A stretch of 64,000 nt of DNA, taken from CAZJRB01 sp964547995 (lineage in GTDB: Bacteria; Planctomycetota; Planctomycetia; Pirellulales; Thermoguttaceae). The stretch is from assembly GCA_964547995.1 (NCBI GenBank), contig CAZJRB010000012.1, positions 1 through 64,000 on the forward strand. The letters are read 5' to 3'. Numbering within the stretch: the stretch's first letter is position 1; each line of letters opens with the position of its first letter. The notes below the pieces were generated by a model that saw only the letters and a list, made by a program, of their open reading frames with translations, was not told where the DNA came from and made no database searches. A program made the position numbers and the translations under genes. Positions 7,869 to 15,519 of this stretch are shown one piece after another.

Positions 7869-9404
7869 GTGTCCTCACAATCCGCTGACTCCCCGGCCCT
7901 AACCACCACGGTCCCAGCCACGGGCTCGGAAACACGCAGGTCTTCTACCAGTCGCGAACTCTCCCGTACCATCGCCAGCCCGGCTCTCGTCCGGGTCGAG
8001 TCAAACCTGCTACGGTTTCCGTTTTTCGCACTTCACACGAAGCGTCTCCGGCAAATCGACTTCAAGGAAGTTACAGGCACGCGAGACGAAGACGGCCAGA
8101 CCTTCGAGTTTGTCTTCCGCGTCTCCCGCAACACCGACTACACCTATCCAGGCCCCCTTTCGCGGCAGGCTCATTACGCCCTGCTGAGGCTCGACGCCGA
8201 GAAATACGGCTTTCCACTCCGCAATCCGGTGGACTTCACCTGGCGGGAGCTTGCACGCACGATGGGCCGCTCTTGGGCGGGTGAGAAAACGACCGAGCCG
8301 CTCAAGGCGGCGATCCGCAGCACCTTCGGTGCCATCATCACGAGCTGCTACGCTTTGAAGTCCGGTGCCACTCGGAAATCGTTGCCCGCCAGGGAACGCG
8401 GCTATCGCCTCTACGCCGATTACGTCTTCCTCAACGAACCCATGCCCGACGGGACGATCGCCGATGGCAACTACGTCTGGTTCGACGACTGGTACCTCGC
8501 GAACCTCAACAACTTCTACACCGCCCAGCTCGACTACGACTTGTGGCAACGGCTCAACAACCAGAGTCCCGTCGCCAGCCGCCTCTACGAATACCTCTCT
8601 TTCGTCTTTTCCTCACGCACCAGTCGTTTCGTCGTCAACTACCCGAAGCTTGCCCGTTTCCTGCCGGTTAAAGTCTGGCGTTATCCCGTGGACGCGAAGA
8701 ACCAGCTCGACCCGCCGCTGAGCCTCCTTTGCCGGGAAGCGGTTATCAACTCCTGGGAATGGGCAACCAGCAAGACCGGGCTAATTCAGGTCTGCATTTC
8801 GCCTAACGACGGGCTCCGCCCGCGGCTTGACAAATCCCCGACCCTCACGGCCTCCCCCGAAATCAATTTCTTCGAAGACGCACAAATCCGTGAAGGCCGC
8901 GCGGACCACAGCCCCGCATGGATGCTCGTTCAGAACTTCCACAAACAATGGAGCGGCCAAAGTCATCGCCGCCCCGGCCCCGCTGAGCTAACCCTCGCCC
9001 GCAAACTCCTCGAAAAGTACGGCCGCAAGACTGTTGACACGTTGCTTCCTCGCGTCGTCAAGACCATGAAGAAGCAATACCCTCAGGCGAAGACCTTCGG
9101 TGCCACCCGCGACTACTTTGCCGCGATCCACGGCCAATGGGAAGCACATCAAAGGGCCGCAGCACGAGAGCAGGAAGAACGTACCCAACAGCAAGCCGAA
9201 TTCGAACAGCAGCGATCGTGGCATAGAGAGAAGCAGGAACTCCGGACCGTGTGGCAAGCTCTTCCCAACGATGAACGCGAAAACATTCGCCGAAGCGTTC
9301 TTCGTGACCAGCCTCGATCCCTCCAGAAGCATCCGGCAATCGTGGAGAGCTTCTGCCTCAGGGAAATCGCTCGCCATCGCCCCGATCCCACAATCTCGAC
9401 GTAG
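7869..9404 (+). CDS. Replication initiator protein A-like (RepA/RPA family)
   Basis: About 510 residues. The family core begins FPFFALHTKRLRQIDF and continues with FEFVFRVSRNTDYTYPGPLSRQAHYALL and FTWRELARTMG, which fits the plasmid 'replication initiator protein A' family (winged-helix DNA binding). The C-terminal 150 residues are highly charged, with a Gln/Glu-rich helix (AAAREQEERTQQQAEFEQQ). It would bind origin iterons such as those at 11416-11481 and recruit host replication proteins. There is no ATG before the conserved core. GTG at 7869 or TTG at 7863 is the likeliest start, because the frame further upstream overlaps the preceding gene in a different phase. Confidence 0.75.
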   Translation: MSSQSADSPALTTTVPATGSETRRSSTSRELSRTIASPALVRVESNLLRFPFFALHTKRLRQIDFKEVTGTRDEDGQTFEFVFRVSRNTDYTYPGPLSRQAHYALLRLDAEKYGFPLRNPVDFTWRELARTMGRSWAGEKTTEPLKAAIRSTFGAIITSCYALKSGATRKSLPARERGYRLYADYVFLNEPMPDGTIADGNYVWFDDWYLANLNNFYTAQLDYDLWQRLNNQSPVASRLYEYLSFVFSSRTSRFVVNYPKLARFLPVKVWRYPVDAKNQLDPPLSLLCREAVINSWEWATSKTGLIQVCISPNDGLRPRLDKSPTLTASPEINFFEDAQIREGRADHSPAWMLVQNFHKQWSGQSHRRPGPAELTLARKLLEKYGRKTVDTLLPRVVKTMKKQYPQAKTFGATRDYFAAIHGQWEAHQRAAAREQEERTQQQAEFEQQRSWHREKQELRTVWQALPNDERENIRRSVLRDQPRSLQKHPAIVESFCLREIARHRPDPTIST

Positions 9405-9783
9405 AAGTATGGCATTCGAACCGTTCAAGAGTGCTGCGACACATGGATGCCCGGAACCCGGATCTAGCTCTTAAATCGTGACCGGAAAGGAGTTCCCAGC
9501 TCTCTCGACAAGATGTAACTATTGCCGAGACCGAGTGGCATACCAAGAAAACCACTTGTGCCGCACCGCACAGTGATAATCGTCCGAAAGCCTTGACGGC
9601 GCACGACTTCGTTGGGAGAATCACACGGGGCGTAACCTACTACCGGACGAGGCCCTCTTGTTCTCCCCGCGATATTTGGCGCTATTTGTGGAAGGACAGA
9701 AGACCGGTCACTCAGCAGTTGCCGCCTCGAAAGAACATAAACACCGTTAATGCCCCTGCGGCATTGAAAGATGACCAACGAAC
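9405..9783. other. Intergenic stretch, 379 bp
   Basis: No convincing coding frame, RNA gene or strong hairpin seen. The sequence becomes less GC-rich towards the next gene and presumably holds its promoter. Confidence 0.5.
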
Positions 9784-11349
9784 ATGCAAGACTGCTACTG
9801 GCACGACACTTCCGACCTGATTCGGGTCTCCGGGGAGTTCAAACCGCGCGAATATGTAACGGTCTACAACTTCCCTAATCCGAATTACGACGAGCACAGC
9901 CGAACCTTCACGGCACCCATCACTACATCCCACGAATTCGGAGAGAATGCCTCTGTGGTGTTCCACGAAGTCCTACACTTCTTGCAGGCTGCCAGCACAC
10001 CGGTAGGAGTCCAGCTCCACCTTTCGACAGCAGCCCAGTTCCAATACATGTGGGCGATACTACTTCACTGCAAGAAGGCAGGGGCAAACACCCTACACAT
10101 CCCCGTTCCATCGTGGGTCGCGAACTCAGACAACATTCGGCAGATTCCCGCAATCCAGCAGGCACTCCTTGAGTCCGATCATCAAGCCGCAATGCAGTAC
10201 TTTTTCCAAGGAGGCGCTCTCGCTAGGCAATCCCCCATCGTGACGAGAGATGTCGAATACACCGAGTCTACCAGCATCGACACGGCGACACAAAACGTGA
10301 CGGACTTGGTCCCCACCACCGTCCCTATCGTCACTTTCCGGACCGATACGAAGAAGCCACAGCAGTACATCGTTGGGACATTCCTTATCTGGGAAGGCAT
10401 GGCGAGACTCTTCCAGCGGTACTTCGAGAACAGGTTCTTGGAGCGGCGGATTCTCTGTTCTCGCCCCTTTCAAAAAGAGAGGATTGTTCTACACCAACTT
10501 CGGTACTACGGCCTGTACAATCTCTTCTTGGAATACCTCTCCTACAATGATCTTGCATCTATCGATCTCTTCCTGGCGCTCTGCGAACTATCCCTCATGT
10601 ATGACTTGCAGACCGAAATGCAGGCTGCACGACTGGGACTGAAGGCGATTGAAGACAAGTCGGTGCTCCGGTGGCTTACACCAGGCATGGTCTTTCTCAA
10701 GGCGCTAGCGTGTGTTGCAGAACACACGTTTGACTTGATCGACTTGCCCCTCGATTCTGTAGTCGCCTTCATTCTGCGAGACCTGTCACTCCCTTCGCCA
10801 GATGAACAACTGGCAAAAGCCATGGCAAACCTCCAGGACCTGAAGGAGCAGACGACTCACGCCGACACTTACTGGAACTTCTTTCCTTTTGACATGCACA
10901 TTGCTCTTCTACAAAGAAGAAGATCCCTCTACGGCGAGAAACTGACCATACAGGTCTACAGATCGATTGCGCGTCTCTCTGACCCATTGGAAAAGACTGC
11001 TGCGCAGCTGGACTTCTGGCACACTTTCCGCGATTTGCTGCCGCTTCACTTCTACTCAAACTGTTCGTCGCAGGGCGACGATCCGGCTGCGTGGCGCGAA
11101 CACGAGTACACGGCCTTTCAGAGGCATATCCTCTCTTGCATGTACGCACGAAACAAGATCAACTGTCTGCTGGAGGAGATCGATCGTCTACACCTTTGTC
11201 CTCACCACAGAAAGTGCCAACACGTCTTCCCCGGGGCCCCCTTGCACCAGAAGATCGACTGCCCTCACTTTGACTTCCTTGGGAATCTATTGAAGGGGCG
11301 CCTTGGGATTGTCGATTTCCTCTCTGCCACTGAGCCAACACAAGGTTAG
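9784..11349 (+). CDS. Unknown protein with an HExxH-type (HEVLH) putative zinc-protease motif
   Basis: A 521-residue protein with no signal peptide or membrane segment. Near residues 56-72 it has VVFHEVLHFLQAAS, a short-spacer zinc-binding helix, and about 150 residues later LIWEGMARLFQRYFE, where the Glu in an E-G-x-A context could be the third metal ligand as in gluzincins. The middle is all alpha-helical. The C-terminus has a Cys/His cluster (LCPHHRKCQHVF, then DCPHF) that could bind a second metal. It stands alone between the initiator and the iterons, with base composition lower in GC than its neighbours, which suggests separately acquired cargo. I do not recognise the family; metallopeptidase activity is inferred from the motif only. 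Confidence 0.6.
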   Translation: MQDCYWHDTSDLIRVSGEFKPREYVTVYNFPNPNYDEHSRTFTAPITTSHEFGENASVVFHEVLHFLQAASTPVGVQLHLSTAAQFQYMWAILLHCKKAGANTLHIPVPSWVANSDNIRQIPAIQQALLESDHQAAMQYFFQGGALARQSPIVTRDVEYTESTSIDTATQNVTDLVPTTVPIVTFRTDTKKPQQYIVGTFLIWEGMARLFQRYFENRFLERRILCSRPFQKERIVLHQLRYYGLYNLFLEYLSYNDLASIDLFLALCELSLMYDLQTEMQAARLGLKAIEDKSVLRWLTPGMVFLKALACVAEHTFDLIDLPLDSVVAFILRDLSLPSPDEQLAKAMANLQDLKEQTTHADTYWNFFPFDMHIALLQRRRSLYGEKLTIQVYRSIARLSDPLEKTAAQLDFWHTFRDLLPLHFYSNCSSQGDDPAAWREHEYTAFQRHILSCMYARNKINCLLEEIDRLHLCPHHRKCQHVFPGAPLHQKIDCPHFDFLGNLLKGRLGIVDFLSATEPTQG

Positions 11350-11415
11350 CTCCACTTGAACCTTCCGATAAGATAATATCCTACCGTCACACTTCCCTTG
11401 GTCTTCCTCAATCAT

Positions 11416-11481
11416 GGGAGGATGAAACCGAGTCGGTGGGAGGATGAAACCGACCGTTTGGGAGGATGAAACCGACGGTCA
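11416..11481. repeat. Three 22-bp iterons (candidate replication origin)
   Basis: GGGAGGATGAAACCGA occurs three times in direct orientation at 11416, 11438 and 11460, exactly 22 bp apart, separated by 6-bp variable spacers. A 22-bp period (two helical turns) is typical of iterons bound by RepA-type initiators, and such a gene lies at 7869-9404. A related AGGATGAAAC occurs inverted at 15157-15166. The flanking 11350-11641 contains no gene. Confidence 0.7.
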
Positions 11482-11641
11482 ACCTCGAAACAGCCCTCCG
11501 GCAAGCCGTTTCGGGCCAGCGGCGTCCTCCGTAAGTTCTATTAGATCTATGAAACACACGACTGTGTGGTTTCCTTGTCTTCAGAAGCTTCTCCCTCCGT
11601 TTCTTGCCCCTTCTCGCAACTTCTGATAGGCTCCGTGGCCC

Positions 11642-12433
11642 CTGAAGGACATCGGCGTCACCAACTTCGGCTTCCTGATTGCCTACCTCATCCCGGGGTT
11701 CACGGTGCTTTGGGCCCTGAGCTACTGGTCGAGCACAATTCGCGGCTGGCTCGGCGGTATTCCGCCGAATCCACCGACCGTCGGCGGTTTTCTATACTTG
11801 ACCTTGGCTTCGGTGGCCGCCGGCTTGACAGCCAGCACGATCCGTTGGGCGCTGATTGACACAGCCCACCGGCTAACCGGCATCCGGCCGCGGAAATGGG
11901 ACTTTCGCCGGCTCCAGCCCAATACCACGGCCTTCGACGTGCTCGGCGAGAACCATTACAGGTACTACCAGTTTTATGGCAACATGGCCGTTGCTATTCC
12001 CTTCTGGTACGCGGCCCATTGTACCGGACTTGGTATCTCCACTGGCTGGACGACCGCCGCCGTCTTGCTGCTCGAAATCCTGTTTCTCGCTGGATCGCGG
12101 GACACGTTCCGGAAATACTACTCAAGGGTGGGGCAGTTGCTTCAAACCACCAACTCCGTCCCCCAGGCTCTTGACCCTCCCGGAATCAACCCCGGCTGCC
12201 CTTCTTCCCCATCTTCCTTTCCACGTCCCGCCACACTTGGCTCAGGGGAGCTTCCAACGCCTCAGCCAGCTTCTCGGCAATCCCGATGCTCACCTGCACC
12301 TTCCCAAGCTCGATCGAGCTTGCATAGGTCCGATGGATTCCCGCCTTGTCGGCAAAAGCCTCCTGCGAAAGGCCGAGCCGCTTCCGCCTCTCCCGCACCA
12401 CCATTCCAAAAATCTCCTCAATCTTCTCCATAA
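11642..12433 (+). CDS. Membrane protein, uncertain ends
   Basis: The first 170 residues look real: KDIGVTNFGFLIAYLIPGF at the start, then hydrophobic helices around residues 8-30, 45-68, 110-132 and 135-155, with a conserved-looking ENHYRYYQFYGNM loop between. No ATG exists at the start of the homologous-looking part; CTG at 11642 is the first codon after an in-frame stop, and an internal ATG at 11705 would cut the first helix. From about 12186 on, the frame reads through the antisense XRE gene and the residues become Pro/Ser-rich noise, so the native C-terminus may have been lost. Function unknown. Confidence 0.5.
   Translation: MKDIGVTNFGFLIAYLIPGFTVLWALSYWSSTIRGWLGGIPPNPPTVGGFLYLTLASVAAGLTASTIRWALIDTAHRLTGIRPRKWDFRRLQPNTTAFDVLGENHYRYYQFYGNMAVAIPFWYAAHCTGLGISTGWTTAAVLLLEILFLAGSRDTFRKYYSRVGQLLQTTNSVPQALDPPGINPGCPSSPSSFPRPATLGSGELPTPQPASRQSRCSPAPSQARSSLHRSDGFPPCRQKPPAKGRAASASPAPPFQKSPQSSP
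12186..12431 (-). CDS. XRE-family helix-turn-helix regulator
   Basis: An 81-residue Cro/C1-type DNA-binding protein: VRERRKRLGLSQEAFADKAG, then IHRTYASSIELGKVQVSIG gives the canonical helix-turn-helix at residues about 16-45. It probably represses its own promoter and that of the divergent small gene at 12540; the region between them holds repeated AGACGAT motifs. It lies wholly antisense to the 3' part of the membrane-protein frame. Confidence 0.85.
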   Translation of the reverse strand: MEKIEEIFGMVVRERRKRLGLSQEAFADKAGIHRTYASSIELGKVQVSIGIAEKLAEALEAPLSQVWRDVERKMGKKGSRG

Positions 12434-12452
12434 GAGGGGTAGCCTACACGAT

Positions 12453-12500
12453 TGTAGACGATTATACTACAGACGATATATCGACAGACGATCGTCTACA
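12453..12500. promoter_or_regulatory. Operator-like repeat cluster between XRE gene and divergent small gene
   Basis: AGACGAT occurs at 12456, 12471 and 12486, 15 bp apart. The last copy is part of the perfect palindrome AGACGATCGTCT (12486-12497). TGTAGACGAT (12453-12462) and ATCGTCTACA (12491-12500) also form an outer inverted pair. The spacing and symmetry suggest a cooperative binding region for the dimeric regulator encoded next door. Confidence 0.55.
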
Positions 12501-12539
12501 TTCGGCGATCTCAACACCACTAGCCAAAGGAGAGTAGTC

Positions 12540-12674
12540 ATGACCAACGGTGGAGGAGGCCCTCACGACCACGACCCGAAGACCACAGTCAAGAGGTACA
12601 AGGCGAACGACACCGCCCGGAAGGAACCCAAGCGGCCCAAGAACGCCCGGTCCAGCAGAAGTGCCAGCCGGTGA
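12540..12674 (+). CDS. Small basic hypothetical protein, 44 residues
   Basis: A short frame with a good ribosome-binding site (AAAGGAG 7 bp before the ATG). The product is Gly/His-rich at the start and strongly basic at the end (ARKEPKRPKNARSSRSASR). It is divergent from the XRE regulator and shares its control region. No family recognised; it could be a small nucleic-acid-binding protein. Confidence 0.45.
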   Translation: MTNGGGGPHDHDPKTTVKRYKANDTARKEPKRPKNARSSRSASR

Positions 12675-12761
12675 AGTGCGTTTTGGCCCCAACTGCCCCA
12701 GCACCGCAGCCCAAACCCGGGCTGTACCACAGCCGGCACATCCGGCGGTACACCCCCCGGA

Positions 12762-13000
12762 CCAGTCGCCGACTGGATCGCGTGGCTTGGCGAAGCCAAG
12801 TGTCGCCTCTTCGAGGGGACAACGCTCGCGGAGCCTTCGGCCGCGAGGCCCGCGGATTCCGACACGTCGAGGTTCGTTCCTCACCATCTTGCCGGCGTGC
12901 TCCGCGGGCCTCGCAGCCCACGGTCAGGAAGACCGTGGGCCCGCTCGCGTGTCCCGCACACGGCCCCACGGGACACAGGCCCGCGGAGCGGAACGCCGGC
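12762..13000. other. Cluster of strong hairpins, candidate single-strand origin, oriT or structured RNA
   Basis: There is no supportable gene in 12675-13005. The stretch is packed with inverted repeats: CCAGTCG-C-CGACTGG (12762-12776), CTTGGC-gaa-GCCAAG (12786-12800), a weaker stem at 12802-12820, and a three-way structure. In the last, an outer stem pairs 12891-12911 with 12977-13000 (21 bp with a 3-nt bulge). It encloses two hairpins, 12916-12940 (10-bp perfect stem) and 12949-12976 (8-bp stem). It ends 6 bp from the primase stop codon. Such folds occur at plasmid single-strand initiation sites and transfer origins; the function here is inferred. Confidence 0.55.
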
Positions 13001-13005
13001 CGCGG

Positions 13006-14235
13006 CTATTCGCCGCTGCACGCCCCGTCGGAATCCGCCGCCGGGCGAAGCGTCGCCCGGATCGCTTCCCACTCCTCCGGTGACAGCGACTCCGGCTGAC
13101 GATCGCGATAGGCCCCGCCGTGCATCGACCGCGACCAGACGAGTTGCACCCGTGCCCCACATTCCGCCAACTCCCACAACGCCTGCTTCGCTCCCTTCTC
13201 GCCCTCCACGTCGCAGTCGAGCATCAACGTCACCCAGCCGCCGCCAAACTTCTCGGCGAGTCCCGCGACCTTCGCCGCCTGGTGGCGGCTAATCGTGTTG
13301 CTGCAAAGCCCCAGCGAAAGCTGGCCCAGTTCGCTCAACCGAATCACGTCGTTCGGCCCCTCGACCAGCACGATGCCGCCGCAGGAGAGCTTCTCGGGCG
13401 GAACCTCTTCCGCGAACGCCTCTTGGCCGAATAGCTCCAGGCTTCGGTGAAACCCCTTGACGAAGCGGACCTTGTCCGGTTCCTTCCCTTGCTTCCCGCC
13501 GGCCAGCCACTTCTGGTGCTTGCTCTCGAACTCCGGGTCACGCCCAAACCAAGTCAGAATCTCGCCTTGGTCATTGTGGATCGGGTAGACGATCTTACCC
13601 CGCATCGTGCCCCCTCGCTTGTCCCCGCCGGTGTCCCGGGGCAGATAGCCCATCCGCCACTTCCGGCACACCTCGGGAGTGAGAAACGGACGATGGCGAA
13701 AGTAACTGGCTGCCGCCGGGGGCATTTCGGCCGGATCGACGACGAACTTCGCGTCGAGATCGACCAGGGCCCGGGCCCGCTCGTTCTCCGACTCGGCGAG
13801 CGGGACGTTGACCTTCTCGGGTGTCTCGTCCTCTAGCTTCGGCTGCGGGGCTTGCGAAGGCCGCTCCGTTGCCGCCACGCCACCTACCATCGCCTTCAGA
13901 TCCTCGGCAATCGCCTTGAACCGCTCGCCGCGGGGCCGCCCGCCCATGTTCTCCCCCGGCTTCATGAGATCGCAGAGCGAGATCAGATTGCCGCCCTTGT
14001 CACAGCCGTAGGAGTGGCACTTCCACTGCTTTGCGGGATGATCGGCCTTGATCGCCAAGGCCCGGTCGCCCGTCTCGTGATCCCGGCCGCAGAGTAAGAA
14101 GCACCGGCACCGCATTTCGTCGCCCACGCGGTGCAGTTCGGGCAGGGCAACGCCGTAAAACGCCGCTGCCTGCTCGACACTGATTTGCGGCATCAGCTCG
14201 TCGACGTTGACAAAACCTGAAGAACGGCGTTTCAT
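13006..14235 (-). CDS. DnaG-type primase (CHC2-like zinc finger plus Toprim)
   Basis: A 409-residue protein. Residues about 38-85 carry a degenerate CHC2 zinc-binding module (MRCRCFLLCGRDHE and WKCHSYGCDKGGNLI). After a linker, residues about 165-280 resemble the primase N-terminal catalytic part. A Toprim fold follows, with IVLVEGPNDVIRL near 297 and LMLDCDVEGEKGA near 342 (acidic DxD metal site). It would make RNA primers for element replication. ATG at 14235 is 45 bp from the divergent replication-relaxation gene; the frame is open further upstream but those residues do not fit. The gene ends beside the hairpin cluster. Confidence 0.85.
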   Translation of the reverse strand: MKRRSSGFVNVDELMPQISVEQAAAFYGVALPELHRVGDEMRCRCFLLCGRDHETGDRALAIKADHPAKQWKCHSYGCDKGGNLISLCDLMKPGENMGGRPRGERFKAIAEDLKAMVGGVAATERPSQAPQPKLEDETPEKVNVPLAESENERARALVDLDAKFVVDPAEMPPAAASYFRHRPFLTPEVCRKWRMGYLPRDTGGDKRGGTMRGKIVYPIHNDQGEILTWFGRDPEFESKHQKWLAGGKQGKEPDKVRFVKGFHRSLELFGQEAFAEEVPPEKLSCGGIVLVEGPNDVIRLSELGQLSLGLCSNTISRHQAAKVAGLAEKFGGGWVTLMLDCDVEGEKGAKQALWELAECGARVQLVWSRSMHGGAYRDRQPESLSPEEWEAIRATLRPAADSDGACSGE

Positions 14236-14280
14236 ACGCGTGAAAATGAAAGGGAAGGAGAGTAACCTATCTCCCAGAGT

Positions 14281-15156
14281 ATGGCAAGTCCTTCCCGCAC
14301 CGCCTATACCCACCGCGACCAGCAAATCCTCCAGGCTTTGCTGCGTACGCCGCTAACGGCCGAGCAAATCCGCACTTTCAGCGAGTGCTTCGCCACGCCG
14401 TTCACCAAGTCGCGACCGGTGCGTCGGCGGCTTCAACGCCTCGCCGCCGCCGGCTGGGTTCGTTGCGAGCGGTATGCCAGCTCCCGCAGCGGGGCGACCA
14501 ACTACTATCAACTCACCCCGACGGGCTATCGGCTTCTCAACGGGCCCAAGGCCACGCTCCCCGGCAAGCATTTCTTCGCCCCAGTGTCCTTGGCCCTTCA
14601 GCAGCACACGCAGGCCCTGGCGGACTTCATCGTCCATACAACCGTTGGTGCCCATCGGGCCGGGTTGCGAATGACCGGATTCTATCGCGAAAACGAACTG
14701 AAGCTCAGCCTGGGCGATGAGCGGATGTCCCCCGATAATACCTTCCAGCTTCTCAGCTCGGCCGGCCAGGCCCTCAATTACGTTGTGGAACTCGACAACG
14801 GCAGCGAGCCGCTCTGCTCCACCAAGGAGCGCGACAGCCTCGCCCGGAAGGTCGCGTTCTACGACCGCTACCAGGACATCACCCGGCACCGCTTTCGCAT
14901 CCTGCTCGTCTTCGCGAAACAAGGTGAGCGATTAAACCACTTCCTGGACATCGCCGCAAACTTGGTCCGCAACCCGCAACGGCGGCTCTTCTACGCCGTC
15001 TTCTTGCCGGACTACCTTCGCGACCCCGACCCGCTCCGGGCCCCGCTCTTCCGCGACCACGACCGGCGACTCGTTCCGCTGGTGCCAACCGACGCCATGA
15101 CCCGCCCCGCCAGCCAGCAGGCGAAATCCCTAGACCCCGCCGCTATCCCTTGGTAG
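14281..15156 (+). CDS. Replication-relaxation family protein, copy 1
   Basis: A 291-residue protein with an N-terminal winged helix (DQQILQALLRTPLTAEQI to the segment RRLQRLAAAGWV, about residues 12-60) and a C-terminal alpha/beta domain with nuclease-like strands (YVVELDNGSE, then FRILLVFAKQGERLNHFLDIA). This is the layout of replication-relaxation proteins (PF13814), found with plasmid mobilisation and relaxation genes. A second member is at 47393. In that locus it directly follows a VirD4-like ATPase; here the ATPase (24264) is separated from it by two giant FGE genes. Confidence 0.8.
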   Translation: MASPSRTAYTHRDQQILQALLRTPLTAEQIRTFSECFATPFTKSRPVRRRLQRLAAAGWVRCERYASSRSGATNYYQLTPTGYRLLNGPKATLPGKHFFAPVSLALQQHTQALADFIVHTTVGAHRAGLRMTGFYRENELKLSLGDERMSPDNTFQLLSSAGQALNYVVELDNGSEPLCSTKERDSLARKVAFYDRYQDITRHRFRILLVFAKQGERLNHFLDIAANLVRNPQRRLFYAVFLPDYLRDPDPLRAPLFRDHDRRLVPLVPTDAMTRPASQQAKSLDPAAIPW

Positions 15157-15162
15157 TTTCAT

Positions 15163-15519
15163 CCTCCTGTCGGCGGCCCCACTCTTCGGTGCGAGCACCG
15201 TGATCGTGCGGGCTCTCCATTCCCCACCACCAGCACCGGGAGACGCACCCGGTCAAGGCTGTGGTGAACCAGGCCGGCCTCCCGGCCCTCCGGCCAACGC
15301 ACGCCGGGCGCTGACGGGTCTGGATCAACACCACGGACACCCGGGCCCTGACAGGCCCCGCCCCAAACGGACACGCACCCTGTGCGGGGCGGGTGTTTCC
15401 TGCGTCTTTCAACCCCACTTGCACCACCCTTGCAGGGTCAGTAAAAACGCCTACAATAAGGGTTCTACTATTTGAACAATCGCCTTTCCTGCGGGTAGTC
15501 GATGACACAGGAGGCAAAA
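15163..15519. repeat. Leader repeat copy 1 upstream of FGE paralogue 1
   Basis: About 357 bp directly before the gene are nearly identical to 19595-19952 before the second paralogue, with a handful of substitutions and one indel. Within it is a GC-rich stem (CCCGCCCC paired with GGGGCGGG around 15358-15392). The last part, AACGCCTA(C/G)AATAAGGG, resembles an extended -10 region and is followed by the AGGAGG ribosome-binding site. No gene is seen in this stretch. Confidence 0.75.

Noticed and set aside
11357..11385. Second dif-like arm (TTCCGATAA) near the iterons
   Set aside because: Only one arm matches; the opposite arm is absent, so chance is the simpler explanation.
12550..13083. Plus-strand frame of 177 codons over the hairpin block
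   Set aside because: Composition is translated GC-rich repeat sequence without any domain; the inverted repeats explain the region better.
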